Shown in pieces: positions 1-7,678 of a stretch of DNA of 64,000 nt. The notes beneath the pieces are model-generated. The model was given only the letters and a program-made list of their open reading frames with translations, searched no databases and was not told the DNA's origin. The translations under genes and the position numbers were made by a program. This DNA comes from Goodfellowiella coeruleoviolacea (GTDB lineage Bacteria; Actinomycetota; Actinomycetes; Mycobacteriales; Pseudonocardiaceae), in assembly GCF_024171785.1 (NCBI RefSeq), contig NZ_JAMTCK010000009.1:310001-374000 (forward strand), read 5' to 3'. Every line of letters starts with the position of its first letter. Position 1 is the first letter of the stretch.

Positions 1-1200
1 CAGCGGCCGGCCGCACAGCTCCACCGCGAACACCACGTCCGCGGCGTGCGCGTCCGGTCGGTACACCGCGGGCACGTCGTCCAGCACGTCCGGCCAGGTC
101 GCCAGCGCCTCGGGCGCGGGCTCGCCGTCCGGGCGCAGCAGCGCGACCCGGCCCGGGCCGTCGAGCCGGAACTCCAGGGTGTCCCGGGTGTTCGGGCGCA
201 GCCGGGCGTGGAACACGGCGACCGGCGCGCACTGCCGGGGCGGCGTGCCCGGTGGGCCGGTGACCACGGCCAGCACCGGGTGCAGGGCGGCCGGCCGCAC
301 CGGCCCGGTCACCGCGACCGAGGCCACCGGCCGGCCCGCCGCGGACGTGCCCGAGGCGAACAGCCGCCGCGACACCGGGCGGGTGGCACCCCGGCCGTCC
401 ACCGCGACCAGCACCAGGCGGTAGTCGTGGCGCAGTGGCGCGAGCGCGGCCCAGGCCGCCGCGGCGTCCTCGTCCAGCGGGGGCTGGCCGCGGCGCACCG
501 GGTGCGGCGTGCCCAGCCGGGCCGCCACCGCGTCGGGCACCGGCCAGCCGGCGAGCCGGTGCAGCACCAGCACCTCGTCGGCGCTGACCGCCGGCGGCCG
601 CGCCCGGTCCGGGTCGGGCACGTCCTCGCTGGCACCGACGCCGCCGGCGAGGGCGAGCAGCAGGTCGTCGGCGGTTGGGGGCAGCCCGGGCAGCACCTCG
701 CGCCAGCCGACCAGCCGCACCGGCTCGACCACCGAGGGCACGCCCGCCGCGTCCACCCCCAGCCGCGCCACGGTCACGCCCTCGGCGTGCACGTCCAGCA
801 CCGCCAGCGTCCGCGCCCGGTCCGCCGCACCCACCAGCCGGGCCACGGCGGGCGCGACCAGTGCGGCCACCGGCTGACCCTCGGGCGGGGCCGGCGCGTC
901 CCGCGTGGCCGAGGCCAGTTCCGCGCTGTCCGGCCGGCCACCGCGCACCCGGCCGGCCAGGCGGGTGAACAGCGCGGTGTCCCCGCCGACCGGGAAGCCC
1001 GCGGCCAGCGCGGCGGCGGCCAGGTCGAACGCGCGCCGCCGGGCGGCCAGCTCCGCCGCGAACGCGGTCACGTCCGCCTCGGCGTCGAGGTCCAGCCACG
1101 GCGGGGTGGCCAGCGTCCAGCCGCACCGGGCGCACACCCGCGCGTCCGTCGCGTTGTGCCGGCAGACCGGGCAGGTCGGCCGGGTCGGTGCGGGGCCCAT
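1..1200 (-). CDS. Zinc-ribbon protein, C-terminus beyond window
   Basis: An uninterrupted reading frame runs from an ATG at 1200 to the window edge, so about 400 residues are seen and the stop is missing. The N-terminus carries two CxxC pairs (CPVC and CARC, residues 10-27), a typical zinc ribbon. The rest is an Ala/Val/Arg-rich globular sequence I do not recognise, containing a stretch LAVLDVHAEGVTVARLGV that looks like beta strands. The ATG overlaps the stop of the AAA+ ATPase gene (ATGA), so the two are translationally coupled and probably work together. Function unknown; a substrate-recognition or scaffold partner of the ATPase is an inference from context only. Confidence 0.8.
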   Translation of the reverse strand, partial: MGPAPTRPTCPVCRHNATDARVCARCGWTLATPPWLDLDAEADVTAFAAELAARRRAFDLAAAALAAGFPVGGDTALFTRLAGRVRGGRPDSAELASATRDAPAPPEGQPVAALVAPAVARLVGAADRARTLAVLDVHAEGVTVARLGVDAAGVPSVVEPVRLVGWREVLPGLPPTADDLLLALAGGVGASEDVPDPDRARPPAVSADEVLVLHRLAGWPVPDAVAARLGTPHPVRRGQPPLDEDAAAAWAALAPLRHDYRLVLVAVDGRGATRPVSRRLFASGTSAAGRPVASVAVTGPVRPAALHPVLAVVTGPPGTPPRQCAPVAVFHARLRPNTRDTLEFRLDGPGRVALLRPDGEPAPEALATWPDVLDDVPAVYRPDAHAADVVFAVELCGRPL

Positions 1201-3770
1201 CACGTCACCGGGTCCGGCACGTCCTGGGCGCGGATCAGCCGGCTGCCCGTCAGGCGCTGCTCCTCGGGCAGCCGCAGCAGCCGGGTGGCCAGCCGGCGCT
1301 CCACACCGTCCACCAGGTTGCGCACGGTGCGGGCGTTGCCGAACGCGCGCCGCTCCCTGGCCATCCGGTCGCGGTCGGCCTCCAGCCACCGCACCGCCCG
1401 CGCCGGCACAGTCGGCTCCACCTCGTAGCCCCTGGCCGCCATCATGGACAGGAAGATCGACCGCAGCTCGCCCACGGTGTAGTCGGTGAAGTGCAGCTGT
1501 TCGGTGAACCGGGAGTGCAGCCCGTCGTTGTCGCGCAGGAACCGGTCCATCGCCTCGGGGTAGCCGGCGGCCACCACCACCAGCCGGCCGCGGTGGGTCT
1601 CCATCAGCGTCATCAACTCGCTGACCGCCTCCGGGCCGAAGTCGTTGTGCCCTCGGCCGGCCAGTTCGTAGGCCTCGTCGATGAACAGCACCCCGTCCAG
1701 CGCCTCCAGCACCTTCGCGCGGGTCTTCGGCGCGGTCTCACCGACGTAGCGGCCCACCAGGTCGGCGCGCGTGGCCACCACCACGTGTCCCTTGTAGAGC
1801 AGGCCCAGCGAGGCGAACGCCCGGCCCATCAGCCGCGCCACCGTGGTCTTGCCGGTGCCCGGCGAGCCGAGGAACAGCATGTGCGGGGCGACGACCGCAC
1901 CGCCGCCCTGCAGCTTGCGCAGCTCCAGCACGGCGGCGATCTCCCGCAGCGTGTTCTTGACCTGGTCCAGGCCCACCAGTTCGTCCAGTTCGGACAGCAC
2001 GACCTCCAGCGGCCTGGCCTCGGCCAGCAGCGGCCGGTACTGCTCGGGGATGTCCTCCGGGGTCGCCGGGGCCAGCTCGCCCCCGGGTGCGGGCCGGGTG
2101 CGGCGCGCCCACTCGCGCATGATCTCGGCGGCCAGCTCCCGCATGGTGCGGGCGTTGCCGAAGTCCGCCGACCGGGTGCGGTGCAGGGCCGCCGTGATGG
2201 TGCGCAGCGCCGCGACCAGTTCGGGGGTGCGGGCCAGGCCGAGCCCGTCCAGCTGGCGCAGCAGGATCTCGTGCAGCTCCTCGGGCGTGAAGTCCGCGAA
2301 CACCAACCGGTTGCCCTGCGGGAACCGGCTGGCCAGCCCCGGGTTGGCGGCGAGGAAGTCGGCGATCCGGTCCGGGTAGCCGGCGATGATCACGGCCAGG
2401 CGGTCGCGGTGGTTCTCCATCTCGGTCAGCAGCACGTCCACGGCCTGCTGGCCCTGCCCGGACGGGTCCTCGGTGAGCCGGTACGCCTCGTCGATGAACA
2501 GCACGCCGTCCAGTGCCCGCCGCACCGCCGCCGTGGTCAGCCGCGCCGTCTCCCCGGGGTAGGGCGACACCAGGTCCTCGACCCCGGCTTCCACGACGTT
2601 GGCCCGCCGCAGCAGACCCAGGTCCCGGTAGAACTCGGCGACCATGCGCGCCACCACGGTCTTGCCGGTGCCGGGGTTGCCGGTGAACACCAGGTGCAGC
2701 GCGGTCGGTTCGGCCGCGGCGCCGAGGCCGCGCTCGCGCAGTGCCGCACCGGCCCGCAGCACGTGCCGGTGCACCGCGAGGAAGTCCTTCACCGCGCCCA
2801 TGCCCACCATCGCGTCCAGCCGCCGCCACAGGTCGCTGGTGTCGGGCACGTCCACCTGGACCAGTTCCATGCGGCGCAGCGCGGCCACGGACAGCGGTTC
2901 GGCCATGCGGCGCAGCGCAGCGCGCCACGTCCGGACCCCGAACTCCTGGGCCGCCATCACCCGCGTGAGGTGGTCCAGCGCCGTCCAGTCGGCGATCCGC
3001 AGCCGGTGCCGCAGCCGCACCGCGTGCACCAGCCGGGACAGCTCGTCCTCGTCGGGCAGCCCGAGCCGGCCCACGGCGGGACCGCCGCGCTGCGCGCCCA
3101 GCGCGGCCAGCCGGTCCGCGAACCGAGGCAGGTAGCGCTGGTCCCGCACGAACTGCACGACGTCGGCGAACTCGGGCTGGCTGAACAGCAGCACGCACAC
3201 GTTGCCCGCGCCCGACCGGCCCGCGGTCCACCGCCCGACCATCTCCGCGAACGGGCGGCGCATGTCCGGCTGGATGTTGTGCACCAGCGTCTCCGCGTTG
3301 GGCACCACCACCGCGGTCGGCACGTCGTGCTGCGCCATCAGCGCGTCCAGCATCTGCAGCCGCGACGGGTCCGAGGCGGTGGCGGCGGGCCGCTCCGCCG
3401 GCCGGGCCGGCGCCGACACCAGCATCCGGTCGCCCAACGGGCCGGCGAACCGGCGCATCGCGCGCGGCCGGCGCGGCGCGGCGGCCCGACCGCCGGACCG
3501 GGTCAGCTCGCGGGAGCGCGCGTCGCGGAAGTACACCGGCTGCCGGTAGGCGCTGAACACGATCCGCTGGTAGCCGGCCGCGTGCAGCACCTCCCACAGC
3601 AGCTCCTCCACGTCGCGCACGCGCAGGTCCTCGCCCACCACCTCGTCGTCCACCCCGGGGCCGTGCACGATCCACAGCGGCTCGCCGGGGCGCGGCCGGC
3701 GCGCGCCGGTCAGCCGGTGCGGAACGGCCATGGGCGACGGGAAGCGCGGCTCGGCCGGGTGCGCGGTCAC
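1200..3770 (-). CDS. Tandem AAA+ ATPase, CbbX/spoVK-like, with unique N-terminal region
   Basis: The 856-residue product has two complete AAA+ modules. The first has Walker A GNPGTGKT at 364-371, Walker B LFIDEA near 425-429 and an SRF arginine-finger motif near 481. The second has GSPGTGKT at 635-642, LFIDEA near 695 and SRF near 753. Both match the CbbX/spoVK branch of AAA+ remodelling ATPases. Residues 1-320 do not match a family I know; they include a hydrophobic strand (TAVVVPNAET) followed by a VCVLLF strand that could be a P-loop-less ATPase relic. The start is a GTG 12 bases after the coiled-coil gene, with GGGGAT as ribosome-binding site. Family members form hexamers that remodel partners; the neighbouring CHAT and coiled-coil proteins are likely clients or regulators. 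Confidence 0.88.
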   Translation of the reverse strand: MTAHPAEPRFPSPMAVPHRLTGARRPRPGEPLWIVHGPGVDDEVVGEDLRVRDVEELLWEVLHAAGYQRIVFSAYRQPVYFRDARSRELTRSGGRAAAPRRPRAMRRFAGPLGDRMLVSAPARPAERPAATASDPSRLQMLDALMAQHDVPTAVVVPNAETLVHNIQPDMRRPFAEMVGRWTAGRSGAGNVCVLLFSQPEFADVVQFVRDQRYLPRFADRLAALGAQRGGPAVGRLGLPDEDELSRLVHAVRLRHRLRIADWTALDHLTRVMAAQEFGVRTWRAALRRMAEPLSVAALRRMELVQVDVPDTSDLWRRLDAMVGMGAVKDFLAVHRHVLRAGAALRERGLGAAAEPTALHLVFTGNPGTGKTVVARMVAEFYRDLGLLRRANVVEAGVEDLVSPYPGETARLTTAAVRRALDGVLFIDEAYRLTEDPSGQGQQAVDVLLTEMENHRDRLAVIIAGYPDRIADFLAANPGLASRFPQGNRLVFADFTPEELHEILLRQLDGLGLARTPELVAALRTITAALHRTRSADFGNARTMRELAAEIMREWARRTRPAPGGELAPATPEDIPEQYRPLLAEARPLEVVLSELDELVGLDQVKNTLREIAAVLELRKLQGGGAVVAPHMLFLGSPGTGKTTVARLMGRAFASLGLLYKGHVVVATRADLVGRYVGETAPKTRAKVLEALDGVLFIDEAYELAGRGHNDFGPEAVSELMTLMETHRGRLVVVAAGYPEAMDRFLRDNDGLHSRFTEQLHFTDYTVGELRSIFLSMMAARGYEVEPTVPARAVRWLEADRDRMARERRAFGNARTVRNLVDGVERRLATRLLRLPEEQRLTGSRLIRAQDVPDPVT

Positions 3771-3782
3771 CGGGATCCCCCG

Positions 3783-5180
3783 TCAGGACGAGCGCGTGGC
3801 GCGGGTCGGCTGCCGCGTCGGAACCTGCGGCGCGCGGGGTTCGATGATCGGGGTGATGTCCCGCATCGCGGCGTCCGCCTGCTCGGCCTCCTCCTCGGCG
3901 GTGATGCTCAGCCCGCTGTGCTCGAACACGGTCGCGCGGATCGACCGGGTGCGCGCGGCGCGTTCGTCCTCGGAGGCGTCGGTGTCGAAGTTGTGCAGCC
4001 GCACGGTGGGCGGCTGGTCGTCCGGCCCCGGCTCCACCTCGATCACGATCTCGCTGCCGCTGGCGTGGTGCACGGTCTTGGCCAGGAACGCCGCCCGCTG
4101 GTCGGCGCCCTGGTAGCCGGCGTCGGACACCTCGTACTGGTGGTGCTCGTCCAGCGCGTCGGCGATCAGCTCGGCCAGGTTCGTGCGCAGCTGCGAGGCC
4201 TGCACCGCGGTGACGGCCTGCGCCACCACCGCCTCCAGCCGCTGCTCGAACTCGGGCGCGAGGTCGCGGACGACCCGCAGCAGCGCCTCGGTGGGCAGCG
4301 GCTCGGCGTCGTCGCGGACCCGCGCGAGCTGGGCGTCGATCTCGGCGCTCAGCCGCGACAGCGCACCGCGCGACCAGTGGTCCACCCCGGGCGCCTCGTC
4401 CGCGGTGTCCGCCTCGAAGCGCGCCCGAGGGTCCAGGGTGCGGTTCTGCTCCACCAGTCCCTGCAGCGCGACCAGTTCGCGTTCGGCCGCGATGCGGCAG
4501 GCGCGCCACTCCTGGTCCAGCCGCTCCAGCTCCAGGCGCAGCTCGCTGAACGACTGGCACACCTCCTGGGCGCCGGTGAGGCTGTGCGCGGCCAGGCCCT
4601 GCGCGACGTTGTGCCGCACGGTCGCCAGCCGGGCGTCGAGCGGGGCGAGGCGGCCAGGCAGGTAGCGCTCGTGGGGGAACTGGAGCACCTGCTCGCGCAG
4701 CACCTCGGCGTCGGCGAGGTAGTCGCGCACCGCCCGCGCGGCGCGGTCCTGGTCGGCGCGCAGCGCGTCGAGGCCGCGGCCCACCTCGGCGAACTGGCGC
4801 TCGCGCGCGGCGCGCTCCTCGGCCAGCGCGCTGGTCAGGGTCTCCTGCTGGGCCCGCAACGCCCTGGCCGTGTCGGCCCGCTGCCGCTCCGCCTCGGCGG
4901 TGATCTCCTCGCGCAGCCGGCGCGTGGTGGCCCGCAGGCGGCGCGCGGTCTGCTGCTCGACCTCGCGGGTGCGGTCGCTGAGCCGGCCAACGGCCTCCTC
5001 GAACCGGGCGTGCCTGGCCGCCACCTCGCCCAGGGACGTCTCGATGTCGCGCTGCGTCTGGTCCCGCACCTGCTCGACGAGCCGGGGCAGGTCACGATTC
5101 AACTCGGCGAGGCGGCGCGCCTGCTGGCGCAGCCGGTTCCATTCACCCTCGTCCACATAAATGCGCTTTCGGCCGCTCAC
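3783..5180 (-). CDS. Long coiled-coil protein of the AAA/CHAT cassette
   Basis: I chose the GTG at 5180 because a strong AGGGGTGG site sits just upstream and the residues before it look non-coding; a longer frame opens at 5264. The 465-residue protein is almost entirely alpha-helical from about 5 to 330, with dense Arg/Glu/Ala/Leu heptads (for example LRREEITAEAERQRAD). A small mixed domain follows around 340-420 (IVIEVEPG...TVRLHNFDTD), then a disordered Pro/Thr/Arg tail. No signal peptide or membrane segment is visible. It precedes the AAA+ ATPase by 12 bases in the same transcription unit. It may act as an adaptor or sensor arm; no family is recognised. Confidence 0.78.
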   Translation of the reverse strand: MSGRKRIYVDEGEWNRLRQQARRLAELNRDLPRLVEQVRDQTQRDIETSLGEVAARHARFEEAVGRLSDRTREVEQQTARRLRATTRRLREEITAEAERQRADTARALRAQQETLTSALAEERAARERQFAEVGRGLDALRADQDRAARAVRDYLADAEVLREQVLQFPHERYLPGRLAPLDARLATVRHNVAQGLAAHSLTGAQEVCQSFSELRLELERLDQEWRACRIAAERELVALQGLVEQNRTLDPRARFEADTADEAPGVDHWSRGALSRLSAEIDAQLARVRDDAEPLPTEALLRVVRDLAPEFEQRLEAVVAQAVTAVQASQLRTNLAELIADALDEHHQYEVSDAGYQGADQRAAFLAKTVHHASGSEIVIEVEPGPDDQPPTVRLHNFDTDASEDERAARTRSIRATVFEHSGLSITAEEEAEQADAAMRDITPIIEPRAPQVPTRQPTRATRSS

Positions 5181-5288
5181 AATCCACCCCTGTCCGCGCG
5201 AATTTGCGGATTCCGTTTCGACCGCACAACGAATGTCGCGGGCGCCGCGCCGCTGCCATATCACCGGCCCGCACTCGGCGGGCCGGCG

Positions 5289-6056
5289 TTACCGTGACAG
5301 GACCACCAGCCGGTCACCCAGGTTGTCGCAACCGTTCTCCGATGTCGCCACTTCGACGGCGGCGAGGCGCGCCGCGTTCCCCAGACGCTGCCCGGGATCG
5401 CGACTCAGTTCCCGGTACATCCGGTCGGCGAACGCGATCGCGCAGTCGTCGTCCAGCAGACCCCGCCAGGCGATGACCGTGTCGGCCACGCCCACGAAGC
5501 CCTCGGCGAAGTCCGCGCTCTCGCACACCGAGAACACCAGGCCGGACAGCGTGAAGCCGGCGTGCCGGTGGTAGGCGTCGAACCGCTGCCGCAGCGCCGC
5601 CACCGGCACCGGGTGCGGATCGCCGACCGGGTCCTCGAAGCGCAGCGTGCCCTCGGCGAAGTGGCAGGCCAGGTGCAGCACGTCCGGGCGTTCCCGCAGC
5701 GCGGCGTTCAGGTCGTCGACGCCGGCCGCGTGCCTGCTGGACAGCACCAGCGCGTCCGGCCGCTCGTGCCGCTGGATCGCGCGGAACTCGCGGTCGGCGC
5801 GCAACCGGTCCAGGGCGATGTCGAACGGGCTGGCCCCGGCGAAGAACACCCGGATCGGCTCGTGGGCCGGCTGCGCCGCCGCCGACGCGGCCCCCAACGG
5901 CACCGTGACCGAGCCGCTGGGGTTGTTGATCACCACCTGGGGGCCGCCGGCCGAGTGGTAGACGGTCGAGTGGTGGACGGGGGTCGCGGCGGGCACTCCC
6001 ACGGCGGACCCCGGATCGTCCTGGCCGCCGCGGTGCGCGCTGAGCTGGCTGGCCAC
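5289..6056 (-). CDS. CHAT-domain (caspase-like) protease-like protein
   Basis: The 255-residue protein starts with a low-complexity segment (VVINNPSGSVTV at 41-52), then from about 67 follows the CHAT pattern: an opening strand VFFAGASPFD, a helix-rich middle, LHLACHFAEG with the candidate catalytic His132, and LVFSVCESAD with the candidate nucleophile Cys178, followed by FVGVADTVIAWRGLLDDD, the usual strand and acidic motif. CHAT domains are caspase/separase-like cysteine peptidases often used as effectors in bacterial immunity and cell-death systems. The GTG start lies 2 bases after a 58-codon gene and the stop is about 110 bases before the coiled-coil gene, so all probably share a transcript. 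Target unknown. Low identity to well-known CHAT proteins leaves some doubt about activity. Confidence 0.75.
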   Translation of the reverse strand: MASQLSAHRGGQDDPGSAVGVPAATPVHHSTVYHSAGGPQVVINNPSGSVTVPLGAASAAAQPAHEPIRVFFAGASPFDIALDRLRADREFRAIQRHERPDALVLSSRHAAGVDDLNAALRERPDVLHLACHFAEGTLRFEDPVGDPHPVPVAALRQRFDAYHRHAGFTLSGLVFSVCESADFAEGFVGVADTVIAWRGLLDDDCAIAFADRMYRELSRDPGQRLGNAARLAAVEVATSENGCDNLGDRLVVLSR

Positions 6057-6058
6057 GG

Positions 6059-6235
6059 CTATTCCGGGTCCGCGTCACTGCTCGCGTCGCTGTCCGCGCC
6101 CGGCGGTTGCGGTGGTTCGGGAAGTGTGTCGAACACCGGCAGATCGAGGCCGTTGGCCGTGATTTTCTGCCCGCGGACCCGACGCGGGCGGACCGGTGGT
6201 GCGGATTTCGGAATGCTCGGTTTCGCCTGTTCCAT
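6059..6235 (-). CDS. 58-residue small protein upstream of CHAT gene
   Basis: An ATG at 6235 is preceded by a GGGGGGCG ribosome-binding site at good spacing. The frame ends 2 bases before the CHAT gene, so expression is coupled. The peptide has a basic, Pro-rich first half (KPSIPKSAPPVRPRRVR), a central hydrophobic segment (ITANGLDLPVFDTLPEPP) and a strongly acidic tail (ADSDASSDADPE). There is no Cys and no membrane segment. A longer in-frame extension to 6490 exists but overlaps the divergent gene and looks non-coding. It could be a substrate, inhibitor or adaptor of the CHAT protein; this is inference from position. Confidence 0.6.
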   Translation of the reverse strand: MEQAKPSIPKSAPPVRPRRVRGQKITANGLDLPVFDTLPEPPQPPGADSDASSDADPE

Positions 6236-6284
6236 TTCGTCGCCCCCCACAATCGGCGGAGGCTCAGTATGGCATGGTGGTGCG

Positions 6285-6998
6285 ATGCCGTCGACGCTGC
6301 TCGGACTCGCGATTTTCGTGATTTGTCTGGCTCCCGGACTGGCGTTCATCGTGGCCCGGCAGCGGATCGCGCCGCAGCAGACGGTGTCGGCGTTGCGCGA
6401 GACGGCGCAACTGGTGTGCGTGAGCCTGGTCGCCGACGTGGCGGTGCTCGCGCTGTTCGGGGTGCTGCGGTCGGTGTGGCCCGAGCACACGCCCGACGTG
6501 GGCCGGCTGGTCCGCCAGCCCGGCGAGTACCTGCGCGAGTCCTACCTGTCGGTGGCGTGGTGGACGGTCGGGCTGCTGGTCCTGGCCACCCTGCTGACCT
6601 GGCTGGCCGGTTCCGGTCGGCTGCGGCGGCTGGTGCGGCTGCCCCCGGTCGCGCCGCACGAGTCGGCGTCGTCCGCGTGGTGGCTGCTGTTCCAGGACCG
6701 GCCGGGCCGGCGCGTGCACCTCGGGTGCGTGCTGGAGGACGGCAGCTACGTGTCCGGGTGGCTGGCCTCGTACAACACGTCGATCAACGAGACCGGCGAC
6801 CGCGACCTGACGCTGGCCGCGCCGATCCGCTACCGGGCCAAGGACGCCCGCGAGGCGACGGAACTGGCCGACACCAGCGCGGTGGTGGTCAGCGCGCGCC
6901 AGGTGGCGCTGCTGTTCGTCAGCTACCAGTCGACCGCCGGTCGAGCACCTGATCGAGCCGCGCCAGCAGCGCCGCCGTCGGCACCCCCACCAGCGTGA
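6285..6998 (+). CDS. DUF6338-type membrane protein
   Basis: The ATG at 6285 diverges from the 58-residue gene, leaving only 49 bases for both promoters. The 237-residue product begins with a hydrophobic helix (LLGLAIFVICLAPGLAFIV), then two more around 45-65 and 98-115, followed by a soluble domain with the motif HLGCVLEDGSYVSGWLASYN, characteristic of the DUF6338 family of small membrane proteins. Its last 80 bases overlap the convergent 4Fe-4S gene. No enzymatic residues are evident. Membrane anchoring beside a CHAT protein and an ATPase would fit a membrane-linked effector or sensor, but no function is established. Confidence 0.75.
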   Translation: MPSTLLGLAIFVICLAPGLAFIVARQRIAPQQTVSALRETAQLVCVSLVADVAVLALFGVLRSVWPEHTPDVGRLVRQPGEYLRESYLSVAWWTVGLLVLATLLTWLAGSGRLRRLVRLPPVAPHESASSAWWLLFQDRPGRRVHLGCVLEDGSYVSGWLASYNTSINETGDRDLTLAAPIRYRAKDAREATELADTSAVVVSARQVALLFVSYQSTAGRAPDRAAPAAPPSAPPPA

Positions 6999-7608
6999 CG
7001 TCCCGGTCGCCGACCCGGATCTCCACCGAGCGGGCCCGCTGCTCGAAGTCGTAGCCGGTGCCGGCGAGCCGGTCCGTCAGGTGGTGCACGACCTGGTTGG
7101 CACTGCCGCGCAGCCCCCTGCCGTTGTCCAGCGCGGCCACGTACTGGCCGTCGATCAGCACGTCGACCTGGTCCAGCAGCTCCGCCACCCCGGGCGCGGG
7201 CGGCCGGTTCCGCAGCCGCGCCAGGGTGAACCCGGTGAAGCACACCACGGACACGTCCCGGCGGGCCCGGAGTTCCCGGGCCAGCGCGGCCAACCCGGCG
7301 GCCTGCGCCATCGGCTCCCCACCGCTGAAGGTCACCCCGTCGACGTCGGGCGCGGCCAACAGCTCGGCCGCCAGCTCGGCGACCCCCACCAGCCGCGCCG
7401 GCCGGTCCGGAATCCACTCCGGCGCCACACACCCCCGGCACCGGAACGGACACCCCTGCACCCACACCACCGAACGCAGTCCCGGCCCCAGCGCCCGGGT
7501 CCCCACACAGGTGGCGGCCACGTTGAGCACCGCGCCCGCGTCCGGCTCGACCACCCGCTCCGTCCGGTCGTCCCGCACACCCACCTCCCCGGCCGCACCA
7601 CCCGCCAC
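6919..7608 (-). CDS. 4Fe-4S single-cluster radical SAM activase-like protein
   Basis: The 229-residue protein has the cluster motif C53-x3-C57-x2-C60 (GCPFRCRGC) and the SAM-contact motif GGEP at 96-99 (TFSGGEPM), the arrangement of NrdG and other glycyl-radical activases. It is close to the minimal length of that group. No ribonucleotide reductase or other glycyl-radical enzyme is adjacent, so the usual partner is missing. The start is taken as GTG 7608. Its 3' end overlaps the DUF6338 gene by 80 bases in opposite direction. Such stand-alone activase-like proteins recur beside AAA and conflict-type genes in actinomycetes as I recall; the substrate here is unknown. Confidence 0.82.
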   Translation of the reverse strand: MAGGAAGEVGVRDDRTERVVEPDAGAVLNVAATCVGTRALGPGLRSVVWVQGCPFRCRGCVAPEWIPDRPARLVGVAELAAELLAAPDVDGVTFSGGEPMAQAAGLAALARELRARRDVSVVCFTGFTLARLRNRPPAPGVAELLDQVDVLIDGQYVAALDNGRGLRGSANQVVHHLTDRLAGTGYDFEQRARSVEIRVGDRDVTLVGVPTAALLARLDQVLDRRSTGS

Positions 7609-7678
7609 GATGCCACGTGCCGGGCCGCGCTGTGGCCCGTTCCGCGCACCCCGGGACGGGCCGGCACACCAGCGCGGC

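Noticed and set aside
1738-4560. A 940-codon minus-strand frame overlapping the AAA+ gene
   Set aside because: Wrong phase relative to the intact P-loop motifs; Gly/Arg/Ala-rich low-complexity translation with no domains.
5181-5264. Upstream ATG for the coiled-coil protein
   Set aside because: The extra 28 residues (including IRCAVETES) look non-coding and the GTG at 5180 has a much better ribosome-binding site.
1188-5297. A 1,369-codon open frame on the plus strand across the AAA+ and coiled-coil genes
   Set aside because: It is antisense to two genes with clear domains; its His/Arg/Val-rich translation is the shadow expected in GC-rich DNA.
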